This document shows, piece by piece, positions 8,225-16,418 of a stretch of DNA of 62,801 bases. The stretch's first letter is position 1, and every line of letters starts with the position of its first letter. The notes under the pieces are model-generated. The model saw only the letters and a list, made by a program, of their open reading frames with translations, was not told the DNA's origin and ran no database searches. The DNA lies in assembly GCA_964442285.1 (NCBI GenBank), contig CAYTZH010000030.1, positions 1-62,801 on the forward strand, read 5' to 3'. A program made the translations under genes and the position numbers. This DNA is from CAYTZH01 sp964442285 (GTDB lineage: Bacteria; Myxococcota_A; UBA9160; JAFDET01).

Positions 8225-8254
8225 AATGTACCCGTCCGGGACCGCGCCTGCCAA
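8225..8254 (-). promoter_or_regulatory. Predicted sigma-70 promoter of the gap operon
   Basis: Minus strand: -35 TTGGCA (8254-8249), 18-bp spacer, -10 TACATT (8230-8225). Matches are 5/6 and 4/6 to TTGACA and TATAAT. The start site would be near 8218, leaving a leader of about 150 bases before gap. Confidence 0.5.
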
Positions 8255-8257
8255 TTC

Positions 8258-8287
8258 GTCGGACGCCCGACACGAGTCGGATCCGAC
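8258..8287. promoter_or_regulatory. Second operator-like site: GTCGGA and palindrome GTCGGATCCGAC
   Basis: GTCGGA at 8258-8263 and the 12-bp perfect palindrome GTCGGATCCGAC at 8276-8287, just upstream of the gap -35. It shares both half sites with the inverted repeat at 8181-8195 and also lies in front of the divergent acpS, so one regulator could act on both directions. Confidence 0.5.
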
Positions 8288-8325
8288 GCACTAAGCTACC
8301 GATCGCACTGGGAAAAGGGGGAGGG

Positions 8326-8712
8326 GTGATCGTCGGGAGCGGCGTGGACGTGATCGAGATCGCCCGCGTCGAGCAGGCGCTCGCGCGGCGGGGTGAACGC
8401 TTCCTGCGCCGGGTCTTCACCCCGCGGGAGATCGCCGACTGCCAGCGCTGCCGCCGGCCCGGGCCCGCCCTGGCGCTGCGCTTCGCCGCCAAGGAGGCCG
8501 CCATGAAGGCGGTCGGGACCGGCTGGGCCCGGGGCGTGCGCTGGGTCGACATCGAGACCGCCGCGCCGCCCGGCGAGCCGGCCCGCCTGCGGCTCCACGG
8601 CCGGGTGGCGGAGCTGGCCACCTCCCGCGGAGGCGGACGCACCCATCTGGCGCTCAGCCGCAGCCGCGCCCTCGCCCTCGCCCTCGTGGTGCTGGAGTCG
8701 AGCCCCCGGTGA
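8326..8712 (+). CDS. acpS: Holo-[acyl-carrier-protein] synthase
   Basis: Moves 4'-phosphopantetheine from CoA to the serine of acyl carrier protein, activating it for fatty acid synthesis. The 128 residues show both AcpS signatures: GSGVDVIEIARVE with the metal-binding Asp near the N-terminus, and RFAAKEAAMKA with the metal-binding Glu. GTG 8326 was chosen because the protein then begins VIVGSGVDVIEI as usual and a purine-rich GGGGGAGG precedes it. The stop overlaps the acylase start by 4 bp. It diverges from gap across a 261-bp regulatory region. Confidence 0.93.
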   Translation: MIVGSGVDVIEIARVEQALARRGERFLRRVFTPREIADCQRCRRPGPALALRFAAKEAAMKAVGTGWARGVRWVDIETAAPPGEPARLRLHGRVAELATSRGGGRTHLALSRSRALALALVVLESSPR

Positions 8713-11141
8713 GCGCGGAGCGCTCGAACCTGCGCGGCGTGGGCTGGATCCTGGCCACCGCCCTGGCGCTCGGGCTGGGCCTGACCCTGCTCGACGCCCG
8801 CAGCGTCCGCGAGCCCGAGCGGGTGCGAGGCCCGTTTCCCCAGGCCTCGGGGCGGGTGGTGCTGGCCGGTCTCGGGGCGCCGGCGGTCCTGCGTCGCGAC
8901 GGGCGCGGAATCCCCCACGTCGAGGCGGCGAGCGAGGAAGACGCCCTGCGCGCCCTCGGCTTCGCCCACGCCCAGGACCGCCTGGCCCAGATGGTCTGGC
9001 TGCAGCGCAGCGCCCGGGGCCGGGCGGCGGAGCTGGTGGGGGAAACCGCCCTGGAGGCGGACCGGCTCGCGCGGCTGCTCGGGATCGGGGTCCTGGCCGA
9101 CGCCGCGGTCGAGCGCCTGCCGCGGCGCACGCGCCGCGCGCTGCAGGCCTACAGCGACGGCGTCAACGCCCGGCTGGCCCGCATCGATGCCGGCCAGACC
9201 GCCGCCCCCCAGGCGCTGGTCTCGCTCGGGGCCGAGCTCGAGCCTTGGACGCCGGCGGACTCGGTGGCGGTGCTCAAGCACTACGCGTGGGCCCTGGGCG
9301 GGCATCTCTACGAGAGCCTGGTGCTCGAGGCGCTCATCCCGGTCGTCGGCTCCCGCGAGGCGCGCGCGCTGTTCTTCCCCCGCGGTGCCGGGATCCGGCC
9401 CGCTCCCTTCGAGCAGACGGCCGGGTTGCCGAGGTCGTCCGGGGACCCCCTGCGCCAGGCCCTCGGGCTCTCGGGGCCGGGGGTCGGGAGCAGCGCCTGG
9501 GTCGTGGGAGGCGCGCTGGCGAGCGGGGGTCGCCCGCTGCTCGCGGCGGACCTGCACCTGGAGAGTCGGGTGCCCTCCCTGATGTACGAGGCGCACCTGC
9601 GCGCACCCGGTCTGGACGTGGCCGGCGCCACCCTGCCCGGGCTGCCCGTCTTCTGGGTGGGCCGCAATCCGGACCTGGCCTGGGCGGCGGTCAATCCCGG
9701 TGCCTCCCCCATGGATCTCTACCGCGAGTACGTCGACCGCGAGGCACCCGAGCGCTACTCGGTCGAGGGCGCCTGGCGTTCCTTCGCGATCCGCGAGGAG
9801 GTGATCCGGGTTCGCGGGCAGGAGCCACGGCGGCTGCGGGTTCGCGAGACCCGCCACGGTCCGCTGCTCAATCCCCTGTTCCCCGAGCTGGAGGAGCCGG
9901 TGGCGCTGGCCTGGGCCTCGGCCCGCTCGGGCGACGGCATCGGCGCCTTCCTGGAGATCGCGCGCGCCGCGAGCGCCGAGGCCCTTCGGCGGGCCCTGGA
10001 GTCCCACCACGAGCCCGTGGTCGCGGTCGTCTTCGCCGACGCGGAGGGCGGAGGCGGCCTGCAGCTGGCCGGCTGGCTGCCGCGCCGGCGGGAGCCCTCG
10101 GGACTGGTCCGGGTGCCCGGGCGCGCCCGACACTTCGACTGGGCCGGCCGCGTCGAGCCCGACGCGCTGCCGGCCGCGGTGCTCGAGCCCGACGGGTGGG
10201 TGGTGGCGGCCGACGGCCTGCTCGCCGAGCCCGGCGACACCGCCATCGAGTGGCTCTGGCAGCCCGCCGAGCGGCGGCAGCGGATCCAGGCGCTGCTGGC
10301 CGAGCAGACCCGTCGCGGCGCCCTCGACCTGCGGGCGCTGGCCGAGATGCAGCGCGACCGCCTGGCGCCCCGGGCGTCGGACCTGGTCCGCGACGTCCTG
10401 GCGCTGGCCGGGCCGGAGGAGGCGCTCCCGTCGGAGGCTCGCCAGGCGGCCCAGGTGCTGCGCTCCTGGGACGGCCGTGTGGAGGCGGGGAGTGCGGGCG
10501 CCGCTCTCTACCACGTCTTTCTCGATCGCCTCGCCCGGGAGCTCCTGCTTCCGAAGCTGGGCGAGGCGCTGTTCGAGCGCTGGCTGGGTCTGGCCCGGGT
10601 TCGGCCCGTCTCGGCCCTGCGGCCCCTGCTCTCGGCCGCGTCGGCCGGCGGGGGCCTGATCCCCGGCTGGGACGAGCCCGAGCCGGTCCGGCGCGCCGTG
10701 CGCCGGAGCCTGCGGCGGGCCTGGATCTGGATGTCCGTGAATGCGGGCTCGAATCGGGAGAAGTGGGTCTGGGGCCGCATCCACCGCCTGGCGTTCCAGC
10801 CGCTCCCGCCCCGATCCGGGGGCCTCCTCGGCGGAGACCGGGCCGGGGACCTGACGTTCCCCTACGGCGGCGACGGCGCGACGGTGGCGGCCGGCGCCTA
10901 TGTGGCGAGCGAGCCCTTCGCGGTCCGGGTGGCCTCGCTCTACCGTTTCGCGGTGGACACCGGCGAGCCGGGACACGCCCTGAGCAGCCTCGCGCCCGGG
11001 CAGTCCGAGCACCCCGATCATCCCCACCACGCGGACGGCCTGCGCCGCTGGCGCCAGGAGCGCTCGCAGCTCCTCCTCACCAGCCTGCTCCTGGTGGAGG
11101 AGGACGCGGCCAGCCGGCTGCAGCTGGAGCCGGCCCCGTGA
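8709..11141 (+). CDS. Penicillin acylase family protein (Ntn hydrolase)
   Basis: Amidohydrolase precursor of 810 residues, within the usual range for beta-lactam and acyl-homoserine-lactone acylases. Seen: N-terminal membrane anchor or uncleaved signal (GWILATALALGLGLTLL, residues 12-28), the alpha-subunit motif DALRALGFAHAQDRLAQM, and an autoprocessing site GSSAWVVGG in which Ser261 would become the N-terminal nucleophile, followed by LAADLHL. Family members cut long-chain or aromatic amide bonds outside the cytoplasm; whether this one attacks antibiotics, quorum signals or lipid amides cannot be told. GTG 8709 overlaps acpS, so the two are probably cotranscribed. Confidence 0.88.
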   Translation: MSAERSNLRGVGWILATALALGLGLTLLDARSVREPERVRGPFPQASGRVVLAGLGAPAVLRRDGRGIPHVEAASEEDALRALGFAHAQDRLAQMVWLQRSARGRAAELVGETALEADRLARLLGIGVLADAAVERLPRRTRRALQAYSDGVNARLARIDAGQTAAPQALVSLGAELEPWTPADSVAVLKHYAWALGGHLYESLVLEALIPVVGSREARALFFPRGAGIRPAPFEQTAGLPRSSGDPLRQALGLSGPGVGSSAWVVGGALASGGRPLLAADLHLESRVPSLMYEAHLRAPGLDVAGATLPGLPVFWVGRNPDLAWAAVNPGASPMDLYREYVDREAPERYSVEGAWRSFAIREEVIRVRGQEPRRLRVRETRHGPLLNPLFPELEEPVALAWASARSGDGIGAFLEIARAASAEALRRALESHHEPVVAVVFADAEGGGGLQLAGWLPRRREPSGLVRVPGRARHFDWAGRVEPDALPAAVLEPDGWVVAADGLLAEPGDTAIEWLWQPAERRQRIQALLAEQTRRGALDLRALAEMQRDRLAPRASDLVRDVLALAGPEEALPSEARQAAQVLRSWDGRVEAGSAGAALYHVFLDRLARELLLPKLGEALFERWLGLARVRPVSALRPLLSAASAGGGLIPGWDEPEPVRRAVRRSLRRAWIWMSVNAGSNREKWVWGRIHRLAFQPLPPRSGGLLGGDRAGDLTFPYGGDGATVAAGAYVASEPFAVRVASLYRFAVDTGEPGHALSSLAPGQSEHPDHPHHADGLRRWRQERSQLLLTSLLLVEEDAASRLQLEPAP

Positions 11142-11166
11142 GCCGCTGTGGCCCGGGGGCCTCCCC

Positions 11167-12234
11167 ATGAGCCGGGTGGTGGCCTACGCCGAGGTGCCCG
11201 GCTTCTACGCGGAGGTGGAGCGGAGCGGCGACCCAGGCCTGCGCGACCGCGCGGTGGTGGTGGGTGGCGACCCCCGGAAGGGCGGCCAGGTCCAGGCCGC
11301 GACGCCGGAGGCCCGGGCCGCGGGCGTGCGCGAGGGCATGCCCATGCTCGAGGCGCTGGAGCGCTGCCCCCAGGCGCGGGCCGTCCGCACCGACATGCGG
11401 CGCTACCGGGAGGTCGGGGCGCGGCTGCTGGCCGTGCTGCGCCGCAGCTGTGACCGCCTCGAGGAGTCGGGTCTCGGGGCCGCCTATTTCGAGGTCCCGG
11501 CCGCGGTCTCCGATCCTCCGGCCATGGCGCGCTCGCTCCTCCGCGCGGTCCGCGACGAGCTCGGCCTGCGCCTTCGCGTGGGCCTCGGGCCGGCCAAGCT
11601 CCTGGCCCGACTCGCGGCCGAGGAGTCCGATGCCGCCGGAATCCGATGGGTTCGGATGGAAGACCTCGAGTCGTTTCTCCATCCGCTCTCGCTGGAGCGG
11701 CTGCCGGGCGTAGGGGCCAACACCGCGGCTGCGCTGGAGACCGCCGGGGCCCGGACCGTGGGCGACCTGGTGCGCCTGGGGCCGGGGCGGCTCGAGAGCC
11801 TGCTCGGCAACCGGGGCCTCGACCTCCTGGCTCTGGCGGAGGGCCGCGACCGCGCGCCGGTGCGGGCCTCGCGGCACTCGAAGAGCCTCAGCCAGGAGTC
11901 CACCCTGGCGTCGCCCCAGCTCGATCTCGGGGCGCTCGCCGAGCAGCTGCTGCCCCTCGCCGAGGCCCTCGAGAAGCGCCTGGCCCTCGAGGGCCTGGCG
12001 TCGCGCCGGGTCACCCTGAAGGTCCGCTACACGGACCAGCAGCTCACCACCCGCAGCCGCACCCTCCGGGCCGGCCTCGAGCGGGCCGCGGACCTCCACG
12101 CCGTCGCCGTCGACCTGCTGGGGCGTACCCAGGCCGGGGAGCGTCCGGTGCGCCTGCTCGGTCTGGTCCTGGCCCAGCTCTCCCCCTCCGCCCGCGAGGA
12201 CCGGCAGCTGGAGCTGTTCTCGCCCGGCCGCTGA
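11167..12234 (+). CDS. Y-family DNA polymerase homologue, predicted catalytically inactive, with beta-clamp motif
   Basis: DinB-sized (355 residues) with palm, finger and little-finger domains: VVVGGDPRKGG, ATPEARAAGV, GLGPAKLLARLA, LPGVGANTA (helix-hairpin-helix), and HSKSLSQEST opening the little finger. The metal ligands are gone. The usual DxDAFFASVE reads EVPGFYAEVE (Glu9, Pro11), and SIDEAY reads GLGAAY (Gly104, Ala105). The C-terminus has RQLELF, matching the beta-clamp consensus QLxLF. This resembles ImuB, an inactive adaptor that brings DnaE2 to the clamp, but it lacks ImuB's longer C-terminus, and no imuA or dnaE2 is in the window. ATG 11167 gives the normal domain edge. Confidence 0.85.
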   Translation: MSRVVAYAEVPGFYAEVERSGDPGLRDRAVVVGGDPRKGGQVQAATPEARAAGVREGMPMLEALERCPQARAVRTDMRRYREVGARLLAVLRRSCDRLEESGLGAAYFEVPAAVSDPPAMARSLLRAVRDELGLRLRVGLGPAKLLARLAAEESDAAGIRWVRMEDLESFLHPLSLERLPGVGANTAAALETAGARTVGDLVRLGPGRLESLLGNRGLDLLALAEGRDRAPVRASRHSKSLSQESTLASPQLDLGALAEQLLPLAEALEKRLALEGLASRRVTLKVRYTDQQLTTRSRTLRAGLERAADLHAVAVDLLGRTQAGERPVRLLGLVLAQLSPSAREDRQLELFSPGR

Positions 12235-12302
12235 GCGGATCTCGCCCTCAAGCTCGCTCCCGGCGCATCCGATGAGCCTCCCCAAAGCTCCCGGGAGACC
12301 CC

Positions 12303-12635
12303 ATGGACGCCAACGCCGAGCGCCGGAAGTACACCCGGATCCATACGGGCCACGTGATCTCCGTGGCGCCGCTCGAGAACCGGGACCGCCTGGCGGTGGG
12401 AAAGAACCTCTCCGCCGGCGGGATCCGCTTCGAGGCCGTGGGATTCGATCTCACCCTCGGGGACATCATCCGGGTGACCTTCAACGTGAACCACGCCACG
12501 GTCGTGGCGGTGGGGAAGGTGGCCTGGGTGACCGAGACGGATCCGATCACCTTCGACGTGGGCGTGGAGTTCGTGGAGATCGACCCGACGGCCCTGCGCC
12601 TGCTCGAGGAGAGCTCCCTGGAGGAGGTCGGCTGA
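12303..12635 (+). CDS. PilZ domain protein (predicted c-di-GMP receptor)
   Basis: Single PilZ domain of 110 residues that should bind cyclic di-GMP. Seen: the RxxxR loop at residues 8-12 (RKYTR) and the NxSxxG motif in NLSAGGIRFE, followed by the strand pattern GDIIRVTF, VVAVGKVAWV and VGVEFVEID. No other domain is fused. It sits 68 bp after the polymerase homologue and upstream of an envelope-sugar cluster, so control of polysaccharide output is possible but unproven. Start ATG 12303 places the RxxxR loop at the usual distance. Confidence 0.9.
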   Translation: MDANAERRKYTRIHTGHVISVAPLENRDRLAVGKNLSAGGIRFEAVGFDLTLGDIIRVTFNVNHATVVAVGKVAWVTETDPITFDVGVEFVEIDPTALRLLEESSLEEVG

Positions 12636-12670
12636 CACCGGCCGGTTGAGGCGCCGCCCCGGGGCGCCGG

Positions 12671-12699
12671 TTGACACGGGCGCCCCGGGGGTGCAAGCC
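12671..12699 (+). promoter_or_regulatory. Possible promoter for the envelope-sugar cluster
   Basis: TTGACA (12671-12676) with a perfect -35, 17-bp spacer, then CAAGCC (12694-12699). The -10 is poor against TATAAT but resembles the xANGCT form seen at the tRNA-Leu(CAG) promoter. A start here would leave almost no leader before ATG 12709. Confidence 0.35.
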
Positions 12700-12708
12700 T
12701 CCGGAGCC

Positions 12709-13941
12709 ATGGCTGATTTCCACCAGACCGGAGTCATCGCCACACTCCATCGTCTGGGCCGCACCGACCTGGCCCGCCTCGAGAGCGACCTCACCCGCTA
12801 CGCCGAGGCCCGGCCCATCGCCTTGGTGCTGCCGTGCCTCTACAGCGAGGCCGACGGTCCGGCGCTCAAGGGCATCATCGATACCCTCCGCGGCGTCCGC
12901 TACCCGCGCCAGATCGTGGTGAGCGTCGACGGCACCGACCGCCGCCACGAGTTCGACCGCATGCGGGCCCTGTTCGACGGCGTCGAGACGCGGACGGGGG
13001 AGCCCGTCACCCTGATCTGGAACAACGGCCCGCGCATGCGCGCCCTCTACGCGACCCTGCGGGCCGAGGGCCTCGAGCCCGGCGAGGCCGGGAAGGGCCG
13101 GGCCACCTGGATCGCCCAGGGCTACGTGCTCGCCAGCAACGTGTCCCGGGTCATCGCGATCCACGACTGCGACATCGTCGACTACTCCCGGGAGCTGCTG
13201 GCCCGGCTCTGCTTCCCCACCGCCAACCCGAACCTCGGCTACGAGTTCGCCAAGGGCTACTACAGCCGCGTCACCGACCGTCTCCACGGGCGGGTCACGC
13301 GCCTGTTCATGACACCGCTGCTGCGGGCCATGAAGTCGGTCCTCGGGCCCCTGCCGCTGCTGGAGTACCTGGACTCGTTCCGCTACCCCCTCGCCGGCGA
13401 GTGCTCCATGACCACCGACATGGCCCGCATCAACCGGATCCCGAGCGACTGGGGACTCGAGGTGGGGCTGCTGGCCGAGGTCTACCGCAACTGCTCCCTG
13501 AAGCGGATCTGCCAGGTGGAGCTCGTCGACAACTACGACCACAAGCATCGGGAGCTCTCGGAGGACGACGCGACCCGGGGGCTCCACCGCATGGTGGTGG
13601 ACATCGCCTCGTCGCTCATCCGCAACCTCGCGAGCTATGGGGTCGAGTTCGAGTCCGGCTTCCTGAACACCCTGATCGCGGCCTACGTGCGGACGGCCCA
13701 GGACGCCATCGCGCGCTACAGCGACGACGCCGCCCTGAACGGCCTCTTCTTCGATCGGCACGCCGAGGAGGTGGCGGTGGAGACCTTCTCCCGCGCCCTC
13801 CGGATGGCCGGCCTGGGCTTCGTCCGCGACCCGATGGGCGCGCCCCCCATCCCCAACTGGAGCCGGGTCACGTCGGCGCTGCCGGGCTTCCTCGAGGACC
13901 TGGCGGAGACCGTGGAGCTCGACAACGCTTTCGCCGGCTAG
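12709..13941 (+). CDS. Glucosyl-3-phosphoglycerate synthase-like glycosyltransferase (GT81)
   Basis: A GT-A enzyme of 410 residues close to GpgS, which moves glucose from a nucleotide sugar to 3-phosphoglycerate on the way to glucosylglycerate, a compatible solute or polysaccharide precursor. Seen: LVLPCLYSEAD start, GKGRATWIAQGY, the metal-binding HDCDIVDYS in place of DxD, FAKGYYSRVTDR, PLAGECSMTTDMA, the WGLEVGLLAEVY core and a late His cluster YDHKHREL. These follow mycobacterial GpgS in order. ATG 12709 starts the conserved region. No phosphatase (GpgP) is adjacent, so the product might differ. It leads a five-gene sugar cluster with kdsA. Confidence 0.75.
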   Translation: MADFHQTGVIATLHRLGRTDLARLESDLTRYAEARPIALVLPCLYSEADGPALKGIIDTLRGVRYPRQIVVSVDGTDRRHEFDRMRALFDGVETRTGEPVTLIWNNGPRMRALYATLRAEGLEPGEAGKGRATWIAQGYVLASNVSRVIAIHDCDIVDYSRELLARLCFPTANPNLGYEFAKGYYSRVTDRLHGRVTRLFMTPLLRAMKSVLGPLPLLEYLDSFRYPLAGECSMTTDMARINRIPSDWGLEVGLLAEVYRNCSLKRICQVELVDNYDHKHRELSEDDATRGLHRMVVDIASSLIRNLASYGVEFESGFLNTLIAAYVRTAQDAIARYSDDAALNGLFFDRHAEEVAVETFSRALRMAGLGFVRDPMGAPPIPNWSRVTSALPGFLEDLAETVELDNAFAG

Positions 13942-13977
13942 ACCTACGGGCTATCCCTTCCCGGCAGGGGGGTTCTC

Positions 13978-14808
13978 ATGAGGATCGAGACGATCCGGAT
14001 CGGCGACGTACGCGTGGGCGGGGGTGCGCCGCTGGTCCTCATCAGTGGGCTCAACGTCATCGAGAGCGAGGAGGCCACCCTCGAAGCGGCCCGCACCGTG
14101 CGTGCCCTGGGCGAGCGCCACGGCCTGCCCGTGGTGTTCAAGGCCTCCTACGACAAGGCCAACCGCTCCAGCGTCGACGCCTACCGCGGTCCCGGACTGG
14201 ACGAGGGCATCCGCATCCTGGATCGGGTCAAGCAGGAGACCGGCCTGCCGGTCACCACCGACGTCCACGAGCCCGAGCAGGCCAAGCTCGCGGCCGAGGT
14301 GGCCGACTGTCTGCAGGTCCCCGCCTTCCTGTGTCGGCAGACCGATCTCGTCGCCGCCTGCGCGGCCACCGGGCTGCCCGTGAACTTCAAGAAGGGTCAG
14401 TTCATGGCGCCCCGGGACCTGTGCCTGGCGGTGGAGAAGGCGCGCCGCTTCGGCAGCGGCGGCGCCTTCGTCACCGAGCGGGGGACGGGCTTCGGTCACA
14501 ACGACCTGGTGGTGGACATGCGCGGCCTCGTGCTGATGCGCGAGTTCGCCCCGGTCTGCTTCGACGCCACCCACGCGGTGCAGCATCCCGGCGCGGGCGC
14601 GCGCGCGTCGGGCGGCGACCGCCGCATGGTGGCGCCGCTGGCCCGGGCCGCCGTGGCCACGGGCATCGACGCGCTCTTCGTCGAGGCTCATCCCCAGCCC
14701 GAGCAGGCGCCCTGCGACGGGCCCAGCCAGATCGACTTCGCCGCGCTGGACCGCCTGCTCGGCGAGGTCGTCCGCCTGGACCGCGCACTGCGGACCCGAA
14801 GCCCCTAG
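13978..14808 (+). CDS. kdsA: 3-deoxy-8-phosphooctulonate synthase
   Basis: Condenses phosphoenolpyruvate with D-arabinose 5-phosphate to KDO-8-phosphate, the first committed step to the inner-core sugar KDO of lipopolysaccharide. The 276 residues carry FKASYDKANRSS, LPVTTDVHEP, VNFKKGQFMAP, TERGTGFGHNDLVVDMR and CFDATHAVQHPG. Residue 26 is Asn in SGLNVIES, the mark of the metal-independent class; the metal-dependent class has Cys there. The presence of kdsA shows that the host makes an LPS-type outer membrane. ATG 13978 follows GGGGGG. Confidence 0.96.
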   Translation: MRIETIRIGDVRVGGGAPLVLISGLNVIESEEATLEAARTVRALGERHGLPVVFKASYDKANRSSVDAYRGPGLDEGIRILDRVKQETGLPVTTDVHEPEQAKLAAEVADCLQVPAFLCRQTDLVAACAATGLPVNFKKGQFMAPRDLCLAVEKARRFGSGGAFVTERGTGFGHNDLVVDMRGLVLMREFAPVCFDATHAVQHPGAGARASGGDRRMVAPLARAAVATGIDALFVEAHPQPEQAPCDGPSQIDFAALDRLLGEVVRLDRALRTRSP

Positions 14809-14816
14809 GTCCGCCG

Positions 14817-16418
14817 ATGGATCCCTCTCCGCAGCGCGTCGCCGCGCGGGAGTGGGCCCTGCTGGCTGCCGTGGTGGGGCTGGCGGTCGGCGTTCGCGCG
14901 CTGCGCTGGTCGACGACCAGCGTGCTCTTCAACGACGGCCCGCGCTTCCTGGCCCAGGCGTCGGCGCTGGCCTCGGGCGATCTGGCCGCGGCCCTGGCCG
15001 AGCCCTACCACCCGCTCTACGCCGCGGCCACCGCGGCCCTGCACGCGCTGCTGGGCGGCGACGGCTCGCCCGCCGCCTGGGAGCGCGCGGCGGTCGCGGT
15101 GTCGGTGCTCGCGGGGAGCGCGGCGGTGGTCGGGATCTGGCTCTTCCTGCGGCGCGCCTTCGACCCGACGATCGCGGCCGGGGGCGCCGTGCTGCTGGCG
15201 GTGCACGCCTTCGCCGTGCCGTTCTCCGCCGACGTGCAGAGCGAGGGTCTCTACCTCGGCCTCTTCGCCTTCGGGCTCGCGGCCGGCGGCGCGGCCCTGG
15301 CCCGATTCGGGCCCGCGGCGGCCGGGGCCTGCGGCCTGCTCGCGGGTCTGGCCTATCTGGTGCGGCCCGAGGGCCTGGGCCTGGCCGCGGCAGTGGGCCT
15401 CGTGGGGGGGGTGACCTGGCTCCGCGGGCGCCTTCCCACCCGGCGCGCGCTGCCCTGGGCCGCGGCCCTGGCGCTGGGGGTCCTGGTCGGCGCGGCGCCC
15501 TACGTGGTGGCCATCCGGGCCAGCACCGGCGCCTGGGCGGTGAGTCTGAAGAAGGACGAGGCCGTGCTCGTGGAGGCCGAGCGGGCCGTGGGCGCGCGCG
15601 CCGCACCCCGGGCTCCCGGGGCCGAGGTGCGGCGCGCGCGGACCGCGGAGGAGCGAAGCCGCGAGCGGGCGGAGAAGGCCTCGCGGCGGGAGCTCGGGCC
15701 GGCGGCGCTGCGCCTGCTCGACACCGCCTTCACCGGCTTCAGCCCCGAGCTCGCCCTGCTGGCCCTGCTCGGGGTCTGGCTCCTGCGCGGCGCTCCCGGC
15801 ACCCGCGGCCAGCTGACCCTGGCCCTGGCCCTCGTCTACAGCGCGCTGCTGGGCGTCCTGCTGCTCCGCTACGGCTACGTCAGCCGCCGCCACACCCTGC
15901 CGCCCATGCTCCCGCTGCTGGGGTACGCCGCCCACGGGCTCGCCCTGGGCCTGCGCGGGCTGGCCGGGCGCCTGCCCGGGAGTCGCGCGCTCGCGCCCGC
16001 GGTGGCCCTGGCCTGGGGCCTGCTGGTTCTCGTCCCGGCCCAGCTGATACGCCACCTGGGCCCCCACCGGAGCTCCGCGCTCGCCGAGCGTCGGGCCGCC
16101 GAGTGGATCCGCGAGCAGGGCCTGTCGCCCCAGCCGGTCGCCGCCACCAAGCGGCGGGTGGCCTACTATGCCGGCGCGCCCTGGGTTCCCCTGAGGGAGA
16201 GCCAGCCTACCCCGGAGGTGCTGGCCTCGCTGCGGGGCGGGGGCGTTCGCTATCTGGTAGTGGACGAAGCGGTCTACGACGCGGGGGGCGCGCTCGCCGC
16301 CGTCCACCGGGCCGAGGCCTACGGCCACAGCGCCTGGGTCCTCGAGCTCTCGGGGGCGCGCGAGGGGCCGGCCGCGGCGCGCGAGGTTCCCGCGCCGGCG
16401 ATGGGAGAGGGGGGCTAG
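14817..16418 (+). CDS. Multi-pass membrane glycosyltransferase-like protein (GT39/PMT type)
   Basis: An inner-membrane protein of 533 residues with about ten hydrophobic helices (for example ALLAAVVGLAVGVRAL at the N-terminus and GLLVLVPAQLI near 400) and a soluble C-terminal part of about 120 residues. An acidic motif after the first helix (LFNDGPRFLAQA) and the loop YHPLYAA resemble the first periplasmic loop of lipid-linked-sugar transferases such as ArnT and PMT. These use polyprenyl-phosphate sugars to decorate glycans, lipids or proteins. The family call is from overall architecture. It sits between kdsA and a WcaJ-type enzyme and ends one base before the next ATG. Confidence 0.65.
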   Translation: MDPSPQRVAAREWALLAAVVGLAVGVRALRWSTTSVLFNDGPRFLAQASALASGDLAAALAEPYHPLYAAATAALHALLGGDGSPAAWERAAVAVSVLAGSAAVVGIWLFLRRAFDPTIAAGGAVLLAVHAFAVPFSADVQSEGLYLGLFAFGLAAGGAALARFGPAAAGACGLLAGLAYLVRPEGLGLAAAVGLVGGVTWLRGRLPTRRALPWAAALALGVLVGAAPYVVAIRASTGAWAVSLKKDEAVLVEAERAVGARAAPRAPGAEVRRARTAEERSRERAEKASRRELGPAALRLLDTAFTGFSPELALLALLGVWLLRGAPGTRGQLTLALALVYSALLGVLLLRYGYVSRRHTLPPMLPLLGYAAHGLALGLRGLAGRLPGSRALAPAVALAWGLLVLVPAQLIRHLGPHRSSALAERRAAEWIREQGLSPQPVAATKRRVAYYAGAPWVPLRESQPTPEVLASLRGGGVRYLVVDEAVYDAGGALAAVHRAEAYGHSAWVLELSGAREGPAAAREVPAPAMGEGG

